Notes: a model not told the origin generated them from the sequence alone. Counted from the first letter of the stretch, positions 27,810 through 36,643 are shown. The stretch is DNA of 64,000 bases from Acidobacteriota bacterium (GCA_020199835.1 JAIVJV010000009.1:620001-684000); one strand, 5' to 3'. Program-made: numbers and translations.

Positions 27810-28892
27810 TTAGTGTCCCACTATCTTCAAATCAAACTCGGCGCGGATCTCGCCAACGATTTCGCCCGGCCGATTCAGTACCGGAAAGAACGCATAACGC
27901 GCGACTGCGTCGAGCGACGCGTCGCGCAAGACGCCGAGCTGTCGCAACGACTCGACAACCACGGTCGGACGCGACCGCCGATCGTCTCCGTCTTCGATTT
28001 TAAACGCCAGGCCCAAGCCGTTTGGCCACTGTTCGCAAGGATTGATGCCCGCCGTGTACACGCCTTCAGCGCCGACTTTGGAAACGAGCAGTCCAGGCGC
28101 CGCGCGCATAATCTCGGTGTCGAGCCGTTCAGAGGTCCCGCCGATCAATTCCGGGTACGCGCTCATTACGCGAACGATCCTGCGACAAGCGTTGCGGGTT
28201 GCTTCGTCGAAAGTCGCCGGCGGTGAAATCAGTCGCGCGTACGCGAGCGCCATCGCCCTCACGGTCAGCCCAAAGACCGGAACCGCGCAACCGTCAGTCG
28301 CGACCATAAGATCTTCCACCGGAACGTCCGCAAACTTCGCGATCGTCTTGCCGATGTCGATTTGCACCGGATGTTCCGGTTTGTTGTAGGTCTCGATTGG
28401 CGCGCCGAGATGAAGGGCCACCGCGAGCATGCCCACGTGTTTGCCCGAACAGTTGTTGTGTAGCACGTTCGGCGCTTCGCCGCGCTCGCGAAGCTCGCGA
28501 GCAAATTCCACGCTGTATGGCTCGTGAACTCCGCATTTCAGCGCTTCGGGTCCGAGGCCGATCTTCTGCAACATCGACGCTGCGAGTTCCGTGTGAATCG
28601 GTTCGCCGTTGTGTGAGGCACACGCGAGCGCGACTTCTGCATCCGTAAACCCAAACCGCTCGGCGGCGCCGGAAACCAGCAGCGGCATCGCCTGAAGCGG
28701 CTTCGCGGAAGAACGAAGGAACGTGACCGTTTCGGGCGAACCGAGGAAAGCAACAACGTTTCCGTCGGGCTCGATCGCGACCACGTGGCCGCGATGGCGC
28801 GACTCCGTAAGACCGCCTCGTCTGACTTCAACGAGCGGTTCGGCAATTGGAACTTGTCGGGGTTGAGTCCCGGAAGATTGTTCAGCAGACAT
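27810..28892 (-). CDS. Type II-like asparaginase (Rhizobium-type, PF06089 family)
   Basis: The 360-residue product matches the thermolabile rhizobial asparaginase family: VEVRRGGLTESRHRGH, TFLRSSAKPLQAMPLLVSG with the conserved Ser-Ser-Ala-Lys, ASHNGEPIHTELA, CGVHEPYS, NNCSGKHVGMLA, DGCAVPVFGLTVRAMALAY, and a VESLRQLGVL end. The family hydrolyses L-asparagine to aspartate and ammonia and is unrelated to E. coli AnsA/AnsB. The start is ATG 28892. It probably forms a two-gene operon with the PLP enzyme downstream. Confidence 0.9.
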   Translation of the reverse strand: MSAEQSSGTQPRQVPIAEPLVEVRRGGLTESRHRGHVVAIEPDGNVVAFLGSPETVTFLRSSAKPLQAMPLLVSGAAERFGFTDAEVALACASHNGEPIHTELAASMLQKIGLGPEALKCGVHEPYSVEFARELRERGEAPNVLHNNCSGKHVGMLAVALHLGAPIETYNKPEHPVQIDIGKTIAKFADVPVEDLMVATDGCAVPVFGLTVRAMALAYARLISPPATFDEATRNACRRIVRVMSAYPELIGGTSERLDTEIMRAAPGLLVSKVGAEGVYTAGINPCEQWPNGLGLAFKIEDGDDRRSRPTVVVESLRQLGVLRDASLDAVARYAFFPVLNRPGEIVGEIRAEFDLKIVGH

Positions 28893-28941
28893 TTGGCGCG
28901 AATCTTAACACGCAGGTCTACTGAACAATCAGTTTAGCAGT

Positions 28942-29490
28942 TTAGTGGTTCGTGTTTTTTCGGGCGGTCGTGGTGCGCTTCTTACCGCCGAGGCTCAACA
29001 CGGTGAGCTTGACGGGGCGGCGACCAAACCGCATTGCCTCGCGTGAACTTGGCGTCCAGATGTCGATACGCCGGCCGCGTATCATGCCGCCGGTGTCGGC
29101 CACGAGATACTCGCCGCTGTAAGCGCCGGCTTCGAGCCGAACGCGCGAGCCCAATGGCAGGACGCGCGGATCCGCGGCGATCAGGCCTTTGGAAACCATC
29201 TGCCCGCTGGCGGTTCTACCGCGAAGACTGTAGGCGGTTGCGACGTAGGTGGTCGGGGGAACGACGTAGGCTTCCGCAACGGCGATTCGCTTGCCGATGT
29301 GTCCTCGCGCTGGAAGTTCTTCTTCGAGAGCGATAGGCGGGATGGCGTCTGCAGTAGCTGGCGTTGACTTGGTTTTGGGATCTTGGGATGGAAGGGGTTC
29401 CGCGACAGTACGGGCGGAAAAAATTAAAGAGCTGCTGAGAAGTGCAGCGCCGATCAGCGCACTTCCGCTAAGGGTTGAATGGACTTTCAA
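28942..29490 (-). CDS. Secreted 3D-domain protein (cell-wall associated)
   Basis: The 182-residue product starts at a TTG (29490), with a signal peptide of about 30 residues and a Pro/Ala-rich linker. A 3D domain follows (about residues 85-165) with YVATAYSLRGRTASGQMVS, GLIAADPRVLPLGSRVRL and VADTGGMIRGRRIDIW, carrying the three conserved aspartates. The fold is that of the MltA catalytic core and RlpA-like double-psi barrels, so it likely acts on peptidoglycan. A Lys/Arg/Thr-rich tail ends the protein. A long structured leader lies just upstream. Confidence 0.87.
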   Translation of the reverse strand: MKVHSTLSGSALIGAALLSSSLIFSARTVAEPLPSQDPKTKSTPATADAIPPIALEEELPARGHIGKRIAVAEAYVVPPTTYVATAYSLRGRTASGQMVSKGLIAADPRVLPLGSRVRLEAGAYSGEYLVADTGGMIRGRRIDIWTPSSREAMRFGRRPVKLTVLSLGGKKRTTTARKNTNH

Positions 29491-29521
29491 AATCGGGTCT
29501 CCCGTCCGAGTTATTGCCGGC

Positions 29522-29637
29522 CTTTCAGCGTCCTGCGCGAGTCCGTTCTTTCCTATGACTCGTCCCCTGGCTCTAGGAGTCTCCGTTGACGTCAGCCGAG
29601 GTTGGGGGCTTGCATCCTTGATGCGGTGCGCTGAAAG
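29522..29637 (-). promoter_or_regulatory. Structured 5' leader upstream of the 3D-domain gene
   Basis: In the minus-strand RNA CUUUCAGCG (29637-29629) pairs with CGCUGAAAG (29530-29522), closing a domain of about 116 bases. Inside are GCAUC-AAG-GAUGC, GAGUC/GACUC and CCCC/GGGG helices. The start codon follows 32 bases after the closing stem. This looks like a riboswitch or other cis-acting RNA, but I could not match it to a known class. Cell-wall hydrolase genes are frequent c-di-AMP (ydaO) riboswitch targets, yet the hallmark segments are not clearly present. Confidence 0.4.
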
Positions 29638-29654
29638 TACTGATCTCTACAAAT

Positions 29655-29678
29655 TAAAAAACGAGCAATAAGCTCGTT
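29655..29678 (-). terminator. Rho-independent terminator, minus strand
   Basis: AACGAGC and GCTCGTT (29660-29666 and 29672-29678) form a 7-bp stem with a 5-base loop. On the minus strand it is followed by TTTT and an AT-rich stretch. It would end transcripts from the kinase-dacB-dapF operon (last stop at 29907) just before the structured leader of the 3D gene. Confidence 0.6.
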
Positions 29679-29785
29679 GTTCCCAAGAAGGCTAGCACAC
29701 GGATTCTGGGTGAGTCCAGCAAATCCGTGTTGGTTTCGTGATAAAGATCACTAAAACGGCATTGTTTTTAGGTTGCAGGGAAGCG

Positions 29786-29894
29786 AACGCTTTCAGCGTT
29801 GTTGGGGTCGCTGGGTGCGGTGTTTACCCAGGGTTGGAGCTTTGCGACTACCCTGGGTCACCAACATATACAGGAACGCAACGCTGAAAGCGTT
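29786..29894. repeat. Nested palindromic intergenic element (CCCAGGGT family), copy A
   Basis: AACGCTTTCAGCGTT (29786-29800) and its exact complement AACGCTGAAAGCGTT (29880-29894) enclose ACCCAGGGT (29826-29834) and ACCCTGGGT (29850-29858). Each outer arm is itself a small hairpin. It lies downstream of the amidotransferase stop. A related element is at 36681-36885. Confidence 0.7.
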
Positions 29895-29906
29895 GGCTGA
29901 TCGACG

Positions 29907-30530
29907 TCAGAGCGCGAGAAAGTTTTCGACGACGCGGCGGCCTTCGGGGTGATCTTTGTCGAAGAGTTCGGGATGAAACTGGACGCCGTAAACACGCCGT
30001 CCTTTCTGCTGCATCGCCTGAATCGCGCAGGTCTCATTGGACGCCGTGCAGCGAAACCCGTCTGGAACTTGTTTCACTTCGTCGCAGTGCGAATGCCATA
30101 CGGTAACCGTGGAAGGTAAACCTTTGAACAACCCTTCACCCGTGTTCTCGATGGGGAAAAAACCACGCTCGCGTTTTGCGCCTTCGTAACCGTCACCGGG
30201 TTCGAGCCGTTCCATCAACCCCACGTCAGCACCGTACGCGAGAGCAATCTGCTGGTGCCCGCCGCAAACACCCAGAATCGGCTGGCTCGCCTGCTTGATA
30301 ACGTCAAACACTCCCGCCAACGACTCCGGCGTGTACTTCTCCCACGGATGACTCTGCCCACTCAAAATAATGTGCGACGGCTTCAGACTGCGCACGCGCT
30401 CGAGCGTCACGTGGTGAAACGGTTCGGTGAGGATCTCCAGGCCGGGAATCAAACGGCCGAGCACCGCACGAATCTCGCGCGGGCTAGCGCCTTGACCATC
30501 GATCGTGTTGTCTACGAGGTAAACGAGCAA
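29907..30530 (-). CDS. Stand-alone class I glutamine amidotransferase
   Basis: A 207-residue GATase1-fold protein with the nucleophile elbow ILGVCGGHQQIALAYGA and the His-Glu pair in VQFHPELFD, so the Cys-His-Glu triad is complete. It has no synthetase partner domain. TrpG, PabA, GuaA N-domain and gamma-glutamyl hydrolases share this fold, and the particular reaction cannot be chosen. Its start lies one base after the stop of the PQQ-repeat lipoprotein gene, so it is the last gene of a five-gene operon. Confidence 0.85.
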   Translation of the reverse strand: MLVYLVDNTIDGQGASPREIRAVLGRLIPGLEILTEPFHHVTLERVRSLKPSHIILSGQSHPWEKYTPESLAGVFDVIKQASQPILGVCGGHQQIALAYGADVGLMERLEPGDGYEGAKRERGFFPIENTGEGLFKGLPSTVTVWHSHCDEVKQVPDGFRCTASNETCAIQAMQQKGRRVYGVQFHPELFDKDHPEGRRVVENFLAL

Positions 30531-30531
30531 G

Positions 30532-31737
30532 TTACTTCAAACAGTAAAGCTTCCCATTAAACGCGCCAATGTAAATTCGACCGTCAAGTATCGCGGGCGT
30601 CGCGTTGATATTATCACCGATCTTCAACTCGCTGATCTGCTTCCCATCTTCGGCCGCGACCGAATGTATCCAGCCGGCCTTGTCGCCGAAGATTAATCGC
30701 CCGTCCACGAGCGGCGACGTTCCCCATATGGGCCCGCGCGCTTTGTATCTCCAAACGACCTCGCCCGTGTCAGCAGTCAAACAGTAAAGGTATCCGTTGC
30801 TCGAACCGATATGCACTCGGCCATTCGCGACGATCGGACTCGCCCAAATACCACTACGGTCTTTCGTCTTGCCACCGAGCGCCTGGTATTTCCAAACGAG
30901 TTCACCGTTCGATTGGCGGAAACAGTAGACGACTCCATTTTCGGCGGCGGTGTAAACAAAACCACGCGAGACGGCGGGCGTCGAGTCGGAGTCGGCGCCG
31001 ATCCGAGCCTTCCACACAGTCGAACCGTCGGCGAGATTCAGACAAAACAGGTCGCCCTGCTCGGTTCCGATGTACGCGCGTCCCTCGTCGACTGAGAAAC
31101 TTCCTTCCATCGATCCGAGCCGTTCGGTTTTGTAAATCAGCGAACCGTCGGCGAGATTTAATGCGTAGAAGAATCCGTCTTCACCACCAAAATAAACCCG
31201 TCCGTCGATCACCGCCGCGGAGCAATCGACTTCGAACCCGGTTTTGTACTTCCAGATAAGCGAGCCGTCGCGAGCATCGATGCAGTAGATGTAGTGATCG
31301 AGTCCGCTGGCAATCAGTCGATCGCCGGCAATCGTCGGCGTGGCTTTCAAACTATCGCCGGTTTTGAACTTCCAAACGAGACGGCCGTCGTGCCGATCGA
31401 GACAATAAAGATTTCCATCCGCCGAGCCGAAATAAACGTGTCGTTCATCAACGGACGGCTGCCCCGGCCAACTCGAGCCACCCCACGGATCTTTGTGTAA
31501 ACGACCGCTCGTCAACTTCGTCTCAAATTCCCAAACGACCTCCAGCGGACGGTCGGACCACGGCCCCGTGCCGTAAAAAGTTCGCGACGCATTACCGAGC
31601 CACGCGGGCACGGACGAAGGCGGTTTTGGCGGGTCAGGCGGCTTGGCTTCGGTGTGGGTGGTTGCTTTACCGCCGCCGCAGCCAGCAAAGCAGCACAAGA
31701 CCGCAAGGAGGAAAATTGTGGAGAGGGTTTTACTCAC
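30532..31737 (-). CDS. PQQ-repeat beta-propeller lipoprotein (BamB-like)
   Basis: The 401-residue product has a lipobox signal peptide ending at Cys20 (CFAGC). About seven PQQ-type blades follow, each with a L-Y-C-L/D-x-x-D-G-x-x-x-W-K signature such as LYCLDRHDGRLVWKFKTGD, IYCIDARDGSLIWKYK, LFCLNLADGSTVWKAR and LYCLTADTGEVVWRYK. The last blade (LDGRIYIGAFNGKLYCLK) closes the propeller. It may be a scaffold such as BamB or a bound-cofactor protein; it lacks the extra domains of PQQ dehydrogenases. dapF ends 4 bases upstream. Confidence 0.88.
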   Translation of the reverse strand: MSKTLSTIFLLAVLCCFAGCGGGKATTHTEAKPPDPPKPPSSVPAWLGNASRTFYGTGPWSDRPLEVVWEFETKLTSGRLHKDPWGGSSWPGQPSVDERHVYFGSADGNLYCLDRHDGRLVWKFKTGDSLKATPTIAGDRLIASGLDHYIYCIDARDGSLIWKYKTGFEVDCSAAVIDGRVYFGGEDGFFYALNLADGSLIYKTERLGSMEGSFSVDEGRAYIGTEQGDLFCLNLADGSTVWKARIGADSDSTPAVSRGFVYTAAENGVVYCFRQSNGELVWKYQALGGKTKDRSGIWASPIVANGRVHIGSSNGYLYCLTADTGEVVWRYKARGPIWGTSPLVDGRLIFGDKAGWIHSVAAEDGKQISELKIGDNINATPAILDGRIYIGAFNGKLYCLK

Positions 31738-31741
31738 GACA

Positions 31742-32596
31742 TTAGGCGAGCCACTCGCCGCTATAGACTAATTCAGCCGTTCCGGTGATCACAACTTCGC
31801 CATCGGGGCGCCAGTGAATTCTTACTTCGCCACCTTCCATGATGACCTTCACGTCGCGGTCGGCTTTCTCGTTGATCATCGCCGCAACTGCACCCGCGCA
31901 AGAGCACGTTCCGGACGCTGTCGTTTCACCGACGCCGCGTTCCCAGATACGCAGTTCGATCAATGCCCGTTCCCGCACACGCACGAACACAACGTTCGTT
32001 CTATCCGGAAATTGCGGGTGCGTCTCAATCGTTTTTCCGAGTTTTCTCCAATTCAAAACGTCGAAGTCGTCAACGAAGATGCAGCAGTTGGGATTACCCA
32101 TCTGCATCGCCGTAACGGGAACCGGTTGGCCATCGACCGGCAGGATGTGGCCGATAACTTGATCGAGTGGCGGCGAAATCGACATTGGAATCGAGGGCGA
32201 GTCAAACTTCGGCCGGCCCAACTCTGATTCGAAGATGAACTTACCCGGGCCATCTTTTCCGCGCGGGAAATACCGTTTCAACCCGGTCCTCGTACTCAAT
32301 CTTAGCTCGTCACCCGACCAATGCCCGGCATAGTAGAGATAAGCGACGGCGCAACGAGTGCCGTTGCCGGAAAGTCCAGCTTCGCTGCCGTCGGGATTGA
32401 AGATGCGGCACTTGAAATCGGCGTCAGCAGACTGCGACTTCGAGATTATCGCGATGCCATCGCCGCCTGCGCCGTAATGCCGGTCGCAGATCCGACGCGC
32501 GAACTCGCCGAGGTCGTCAATGCCGGTTAACTGATCCGCTTCGATTACGAGGTAGTCGTTTCCGAGTCCGTGGAATTTCGTAAATTTAGGGGGCAT
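31742..32596 (-). CDS. dapF: Diaminopimelate epimerase homologue with both catalytic cysteines replaced by serine
   Basis: The 284-residue product aligns along its length with DapF (KFHGLGNDYLVIEA, GAGGDGIAIIS, FNPDGSEAG, MGNPNCCIFVDDF, WERGVGETTASG). In known DapF the catalytic cysteines lie in the C-G-N-G and E-T-x-A-C-G motifs. Here these read L-S-G-N-G-T-R-C and E-T-T-A-S-G-T-C-S-C, so both positions are Ser. Either it works with serines or nearby cysteines, or it has another activity. ATG 32596 begins the homology and overlaps dacB by 11 bases. Its place beside dacB still suggests a wall-precursor role. Confidence 0.85.
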   Translation of the reverse strand: MPPKFTKFHGLGNDYLVIEADQLTGIDDLGEFARRICDRHYGAGGDGIAIISKSQSADADFKCRIFNPDGSEAGLSGNGTRCAVAYLYYAGHWSGDELRLSTRTGLKRYFPRGKDGPGKFIFESELGRPKFDSPSIPMSISPPLDQVIGHILPVDGQPVPVTAMQMGNPNCCIFVDDFDVLNWRKLGKTIETHPQFPDRTNVVFVRVRERALIELRIWERGVGETTASGTCSCAGAVAAMINEKADRDVKVIMEGGEVRIHWRPDGEVVITGTAELVYSGEWLA

Positions 32597-34226
32597 CTTT
32601 CGATTCAGGTTTGCTGTTTGACACCTCAGGTTTGCCGCTGAACGAGGCGAGCAAGACCGCAATCGGTTCGATGCACGCGCTGCGCGCATCGAGATCACGC
32701 GGATAGTTGTTCACCATGATCGCAAACGCGAGTTTTTCGCCTCCGGCGGTCGTGACATAGCCGGCCAGACTGGTCGCGGAACTCAGCGAACCGGTCTTCG
32801 CGCGAAGGTTGTTTTCGGCGGCCGTGCCACGCATGCGGTTGCGCAACGTGCCATCGACACCGGCAATCGGCAACGCGTCGCGAAACACGGCGGCGTAGCG
32901 ATGCTTGTCCATAAACTGTAGTAACTGCACGGTTGCTTCGGCCGTGATCATGTCGCCGCGGGAAAGTCCGGAGCCGTCGTCAAGCACAAGTGATTCCGGT
33001 CGCACACCTACGGTTCTGAGAAACGACTTGACGGCTTCGATACCGAGGTTTTCAGAGGTCTGGTTGAGAATCGGCAGTGGTGTAGCGGCCGGCGCTGCTG
33101 TGGTGGCCGGCATCGCTGTGACCGGCGTCGCTGTGCCCGGCGTCGGCACGGTTATCGGCGGCGGAGGCAGTTTGCCAAGAGTTCTGACGATCAGTTCCGT
33201 GTAGAGGTTCTGGCTAGGCTTTAGCGTCTGCGCCGCAATCACGCTGAAAGGCGGTGATTGCAGCGTTGCGATCTCTTGCTGCGCGGGGGATTGCGCGGGT
33301 GTAATAGTGGGAACCGTAACTTCCCCCGTGACACGCGACTTGCCGGTGATCACAATACCTTTCTGCGCGAGCGAGTTACGCAGCAGATACACGAACAACA
33401 ACGCCGGATGCGAGATGCCGATGCCGCCCGTATAACCTCGATCCTCGAGCGGAATGCTGCCGCTAATCGTAATCGTGTTCTCGTTGAGACCGCGGTAGAT
33501 CGAAAGCTCGCGTCGCACGCCTCTGGGCGACGTCGTTACGCGATTCACGATCGTGAGCAGCGGATCAGGCGGACCCGTGGTGATAACAGCGGGCTGGCCC
33601 ACGGCCGTCCCTGGCTTAACGAAAAGATCCAGCGCGTTGTCGTTAACCGCGAGCGGCGTGACTTCCGCGCCGTAGTACCAGGTTAAATCTTCCCACTCCC
33701 AACCCGCTCCATATTTTGGTCCAACAAAGTAGGTCTCATCGCCGACGAGATCGCCTTCAACGCGTTTGACGCCGGCAGCGACGATGCGGGTCGCGAGTTC
33801 GTCGATCGCTTTGAAGTAGTCGCCGTTGTTGAAGCGCGCAGCGATCGACGGATCGCCACGTCCGTAAATGCGCAAATCGCCGCGGATCACGCCGTTCGAA
33901 TCAGGCCGCGCGGCCGCGTAAACCGACGTTATGAAACGGTAGTCAGGCGACAGACGATCAAGCGCGGCGGCGACGGTGTAGATCTTCATGTTCGACGCCG
34001 GACGCAGCAATTTCGCGGCGTTCTCTTCGAAGATGACGCGGCCGTTGTCGAGCGAAACAACTTTCACGCCGACCAGCGCCGGCGCGAGTTCGGGCTTCGC
34101 CAGGATCTGTGAAATGCGTGTTTGTAATTCGCCAACGGTTTTTGGTGCGGCAGTTTGTGCGAACGCCGGTGCAGCGCAAACCAAAAACATTAGCAGCAGT
34201 GAAACTGCTCTTCGTGATCTGTTCAT
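32586..34226 (-). CDS. dacB: D-alanyl-D-alanine carboxypeptidase/endopeptidase (PBP4 type)
   Basis: The 546-residue product has a signal peptide (ending PAFAQ) and the class C penicillin-binding motifs: S-x-x-K in RPASNMKIYTVAAALD, S-x-N-like DDGSGLSRGD and K-T-G in LRAKTGSLSS. The large insert typical of PBP4/DacB lies between the first two motifs. A Pro/Thr/Ala-rich segment (about residues 350-385) is unusual and likely a disordered loop. It trims peptidoglycan peptides in the periplasm. It overlaps the kinase gene by 4 bases and dapF by 11. Confidence 0.93.
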   Translation of the reverse strand: MNRSRRAVSLLLMFLVCAAPAFAQTAAPKTVGELQTRISQILAKPELAPALVGVKVVSLDNGRVIFEENAAKLLRPASNMKIYTVAAALDRLSPDYRFITSVYAAARPDSNGVIRGDLRIYGRGDPSIAARFNNGDYFKAIDELATRIVAAGVKRVEGDLVGDETYFVGPKYGAGWEWEDLTWYYGAEVTPLAVNDNALDLFVKPGTAVGQPAVITTGPPDPLLTIVNRVTTSPRGVRRELSIYRGLNENTITISGSIPLEDRGYTGGIGISHPALLFVYLLRNSLAQKGIVITGKSRVTGEVTVPTITPAQSPAQQEIATLQSPPFSVIAAQTLKPSQNLYTELIVRTLGKLPPPPITVPTPGTATPVTAMPATTAAPAATPLPILNQTSENLGIEAVKSFLRTVGVRPESLVLDDGSGLSRGDMITAEATVQLLQFMDKHRYAAVFRDALPIAGVDGTLRNRMRGTAAENNLRAKTGSLSSATSLAGYVTTAGGEKLAFAIMVNNYPRDLDARSACIEPIAVLLASFSGKPEVSNSKPESKDAP

Positions 34227-36643
34227 AGCTTGTTCATCAACTCACTAAACCGCGGATCTTGACGGATTGGCGCCAGGTTCGGGTCGTTCTCAAAACATGG
34301 CCGGTTCGCGTTGCCGAGCGCGATCGACCGCTCCAGCCATTCAAACGCGTCGCCGAATAACCCCTCGAGCGCATAAACCGAACCGATCGAATAACTGATG
34401 TCCGCATCGACTTCGCCGTTGCGCTTCACGTCGCGCGTTAGTTGCGCCAAAGCTTCGTCGTGCTTGCCTTGCGCGCTCAAACACATCGCCATGAACGGCC
34501 GGATCCCGTGCATGTTTGGATGCTTCGCGACCACGCCGCGCATCAGCTCGGCGGCGGCGTCAGTCTCGCCAGTGTAATACAAAGCGAGCGCGCGAAACGT
34601 TTGGACCAACGCGTTGTCAGGTTCGCCGGCGTTGTCGAGCTGGCGAAAGACTTCTTCAAAATTGCCCAGGTACATGTAAACGAGCGCACGGCTGTAACTC
34701 GCCACGACGTGTGCCGCGGGATCGAGCCGCACGAGTCGATCGTAACTGTGCAACGCGCGTCCATACTCACCGTCCAACCGGTGCAGCATCGCCTTCACGA
34801 AATGCACCACCGGCTCGTTCGGCGCTTCTCTGCGCGCGCGGTAGACCTCTTCGCGCGCCTTCTCTTTCTTGCCGCGCCACAGGCAAACGAAAACCATTAG
34901 CATGCGCGCTTCGATGATGTTTGGATCGATGACCAGCGCCTTGTGAAACGCGTCTTCCGCGCGTTCGTAATCCTCCGCGCCGCCGAAGCCTTTGAAGACG
35001 CGATTGACGTAACACGCGCCGATGCCGTCGTGGGCGAGGGCGAAGTTGGGATCGAGCTCGATCGCGCGTTCGAAGTGCGCGATGGCGGCGTCGCAGTCTT
35101 CGCGGGAGAGCGTGCGAAAGATGAAACGTGCGAACAGATCGCGGCCGCGCAGGTATTGTTCGTAAGCAGCGGGATTCTGCGTCGCGGCTTTCGCGATACC
35201 CGATTGTTCGTCCGGACTCAGCTCCACGCGCAGGCCTTCGACAATTCGCTGCGCGATCGTGTCCTGCACGACGATGATGTCCGATGTTGCGGTGTCGATG
35301 CGATCGCTCCACAAGAGTTCGCCGGACGCGACGTCGATCAGTTGAGCAGTGACGCGGAAGCGCTCGCCCGAGTGAATGAATCCGGCGGTTAATACGGCGC
35401 TCACGTGCAACTCCTCACCGATCTCGCGCGGGTCTCGCTGTTGGTTTTGATACCGCGCTATCACCGACGACGGTCTCACCACGAGTGAACGCACGCGCGC
35501 CAGTTCGGTGATCACTGCGTCGGCAAGCGAGAACTCGTAGAAACTCGTGGCCGGATCGTTGCTCAAGTTGCGGAAGCAGAGAATCGCGAGACTCTTCTTT
35601 TCCTGATCCGCGACGGTAGTGAACGGAGTTTCGTGAATGCCTGGTTTTGATTGCGTGACGAGACTCGGCGACGTTGTCGGTGTTTCGCTTCGCCCGATCG
35701 ATTTCAGCCAGCGCACGGCGCGCGAAACCGGATTTGCGCCCGCGAGATGACGGGGCGGCTCAGCGACAACGCCTTGATACGCTGCCGCGCCTGAGTCGAG
35801 TTCCTGGAGTACTTGTCGCAACTCGTTGCGAAAGTCGTCCATGTTTTGAAAACGATCTCTCGGTTCTTTGGCAAGCGCGCGGTCGATGATCTGTTCAAGT
35901 CGAGGAGGGATCGAACTGCCGCGCACTTCGGAAATCGGTCGCGGCGGATCGTGCAGCACTGCGTGACGCACGTCGATCGTCGTCTTGCCGCGAAACGGCC
36001 ACGTGCCGCTGAGCATTTCGTAAAGCAGTACGCCGAGCGAAAAGATATCAGCGCGTTTGTCGACGCGATCGCCGCGGGCTTGTTCGGGCGCGGCGTAGGT
36101 TGCCGTGCCGTAGGGCACGCCGACTTCAGTGAGTTCGGTGTGATGAATGCCGGAAGTCGCGGCTTCGGTGTCGTCAAGAAGTTTTGCCAGACCGAAGTCG
36201 AGCACTTTTACCTGGCCGTTCGCACTGACCATGACGTTGCCGGATTTGACGTCGCGATGAATGATCCCGCGACTGTGGGCTGCCGCGAGTGCGTCGGCGA
36301 CTTGCAAGCCTATCAGCACTGCGGTTTTCAGTTCCAACGGGCGGCCGGCGACGAGCTGGCGCACGTTTTTGCCTTCGACGTACTGCATCGCTATAAAGTG
36401 CATGCCATCTTCTTCGTCGAGATCGAAGATGGTGCAGATGTTTGGGTGGTCCAATGAGGAGGCGAGACGTGCTTCTCGTTCGAAGCGTTTGAGGTTGGCT
36501 TCCTTCGCGCTTAGTTCGGGAGGAATGACTTTGATGACGACCGTGCGGCCGAGCTTGTTATCGACCGCCTTGTAGACCGCTCCCTGACCGCCCACGCCGA
36601 TCTTTTCCGTGATGCGATAATTGCGAAGAGTCTTGCCTACCAT
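34223..36643 (-). CDS. Ser/Thr protein kinase with TolB/FlgO-like and TPR domains
   Basis: The 806-residue product has a Hanks-type kinase domain (residues 8-275): glycine loop IGVGGQGAVYKA, VVIKVIP lysine, IIHRDVKSGNV catalytic loop, VLDFGLAK and GTATYAAPEQARG. A TolB N-terminal/FlgO-like domain (about 350-480) reads LADAVITELARVRSLVVRPSSV. At least six TPR units fill the C-terminal half. No membrane helix is evident. The kinase heads a tight operon with dacB, dapF, a PQQ-repeat lipoprotein and an amidotransferase, which hints at control of wall metabolism. Confidence 0.92.
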   Translation of the reverse strand: MVGKTLRNYRITEKIGVGGQGAVYKAVDNKLGRTVVIKVIPPELSAKEANLKRFEREARLASSLDHPNICTIFDLDEEDGMHFIAMQYVEGKNVRQLVAGRPLELKTAVLIGLQVADALAAAHSRGIIHRDVKSGNVMVSANGQVKVLDFGLAKLLDDTEAATSGIHHTELTEVGVPYGTATYAAPEQARGDRVDKRADIFSLGVLLYEMLSGTWPFRGKTTIDVRHAVLHDPPRPISEVRGSSIPPRLEQIIDRALAKEPRDRFQNMDDFRNELRQVLQELDSGAAAYQGVVAEPPRHLAGANPVSRAVRWLKSIGRSETPTTSPSLVTQSKPGIHETPFTTVADQEKKSLAILCFRNLSNDPATSFYEFSLADAVITELARVRSLVVRPSSVIARYQNQQRDPREIGEELHVSAVLTAGFIHSGERFRVTAQLIDVASGELLWSDRIDTATSDIIVVQDTIAQRIVEGLRVELSPDEQSGIAKAATQNPAAYEQYLRGRDLFARFIFRTLSREDCDAAIAHFERAIELDPNFALAHDGIGACYVNRVFKGFGGAEDYERAEDAFHKALVIDPNIIEARMLMVFVCLWRGKKEKAREEVYRARREAPNEPVVHFVKAMLHRLDGEYGRALHSYDRLVRLDPAAHVVASYSRALVYMYLGNFEEVFRQLDNAGEPDNALVQTFRALALYYTGETDAAAELMRGVVAKHPNMHGIRPFMAMCLSAQGKHDEALAQLTRDVKRNGEVDADISYSIGSVYALEGLFGDAFEWLERSIALGNANRPCFENDPNLAPIRQDPRFSELMNKL

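Noticed and set aside
29522-29637. c-di-AMP (ydaO) riboswitch assignment for the 3D-gene leader
   Set aside because: The gene context fits but the conserved core segments of the class could not be located; left as an unassigned structured leader.
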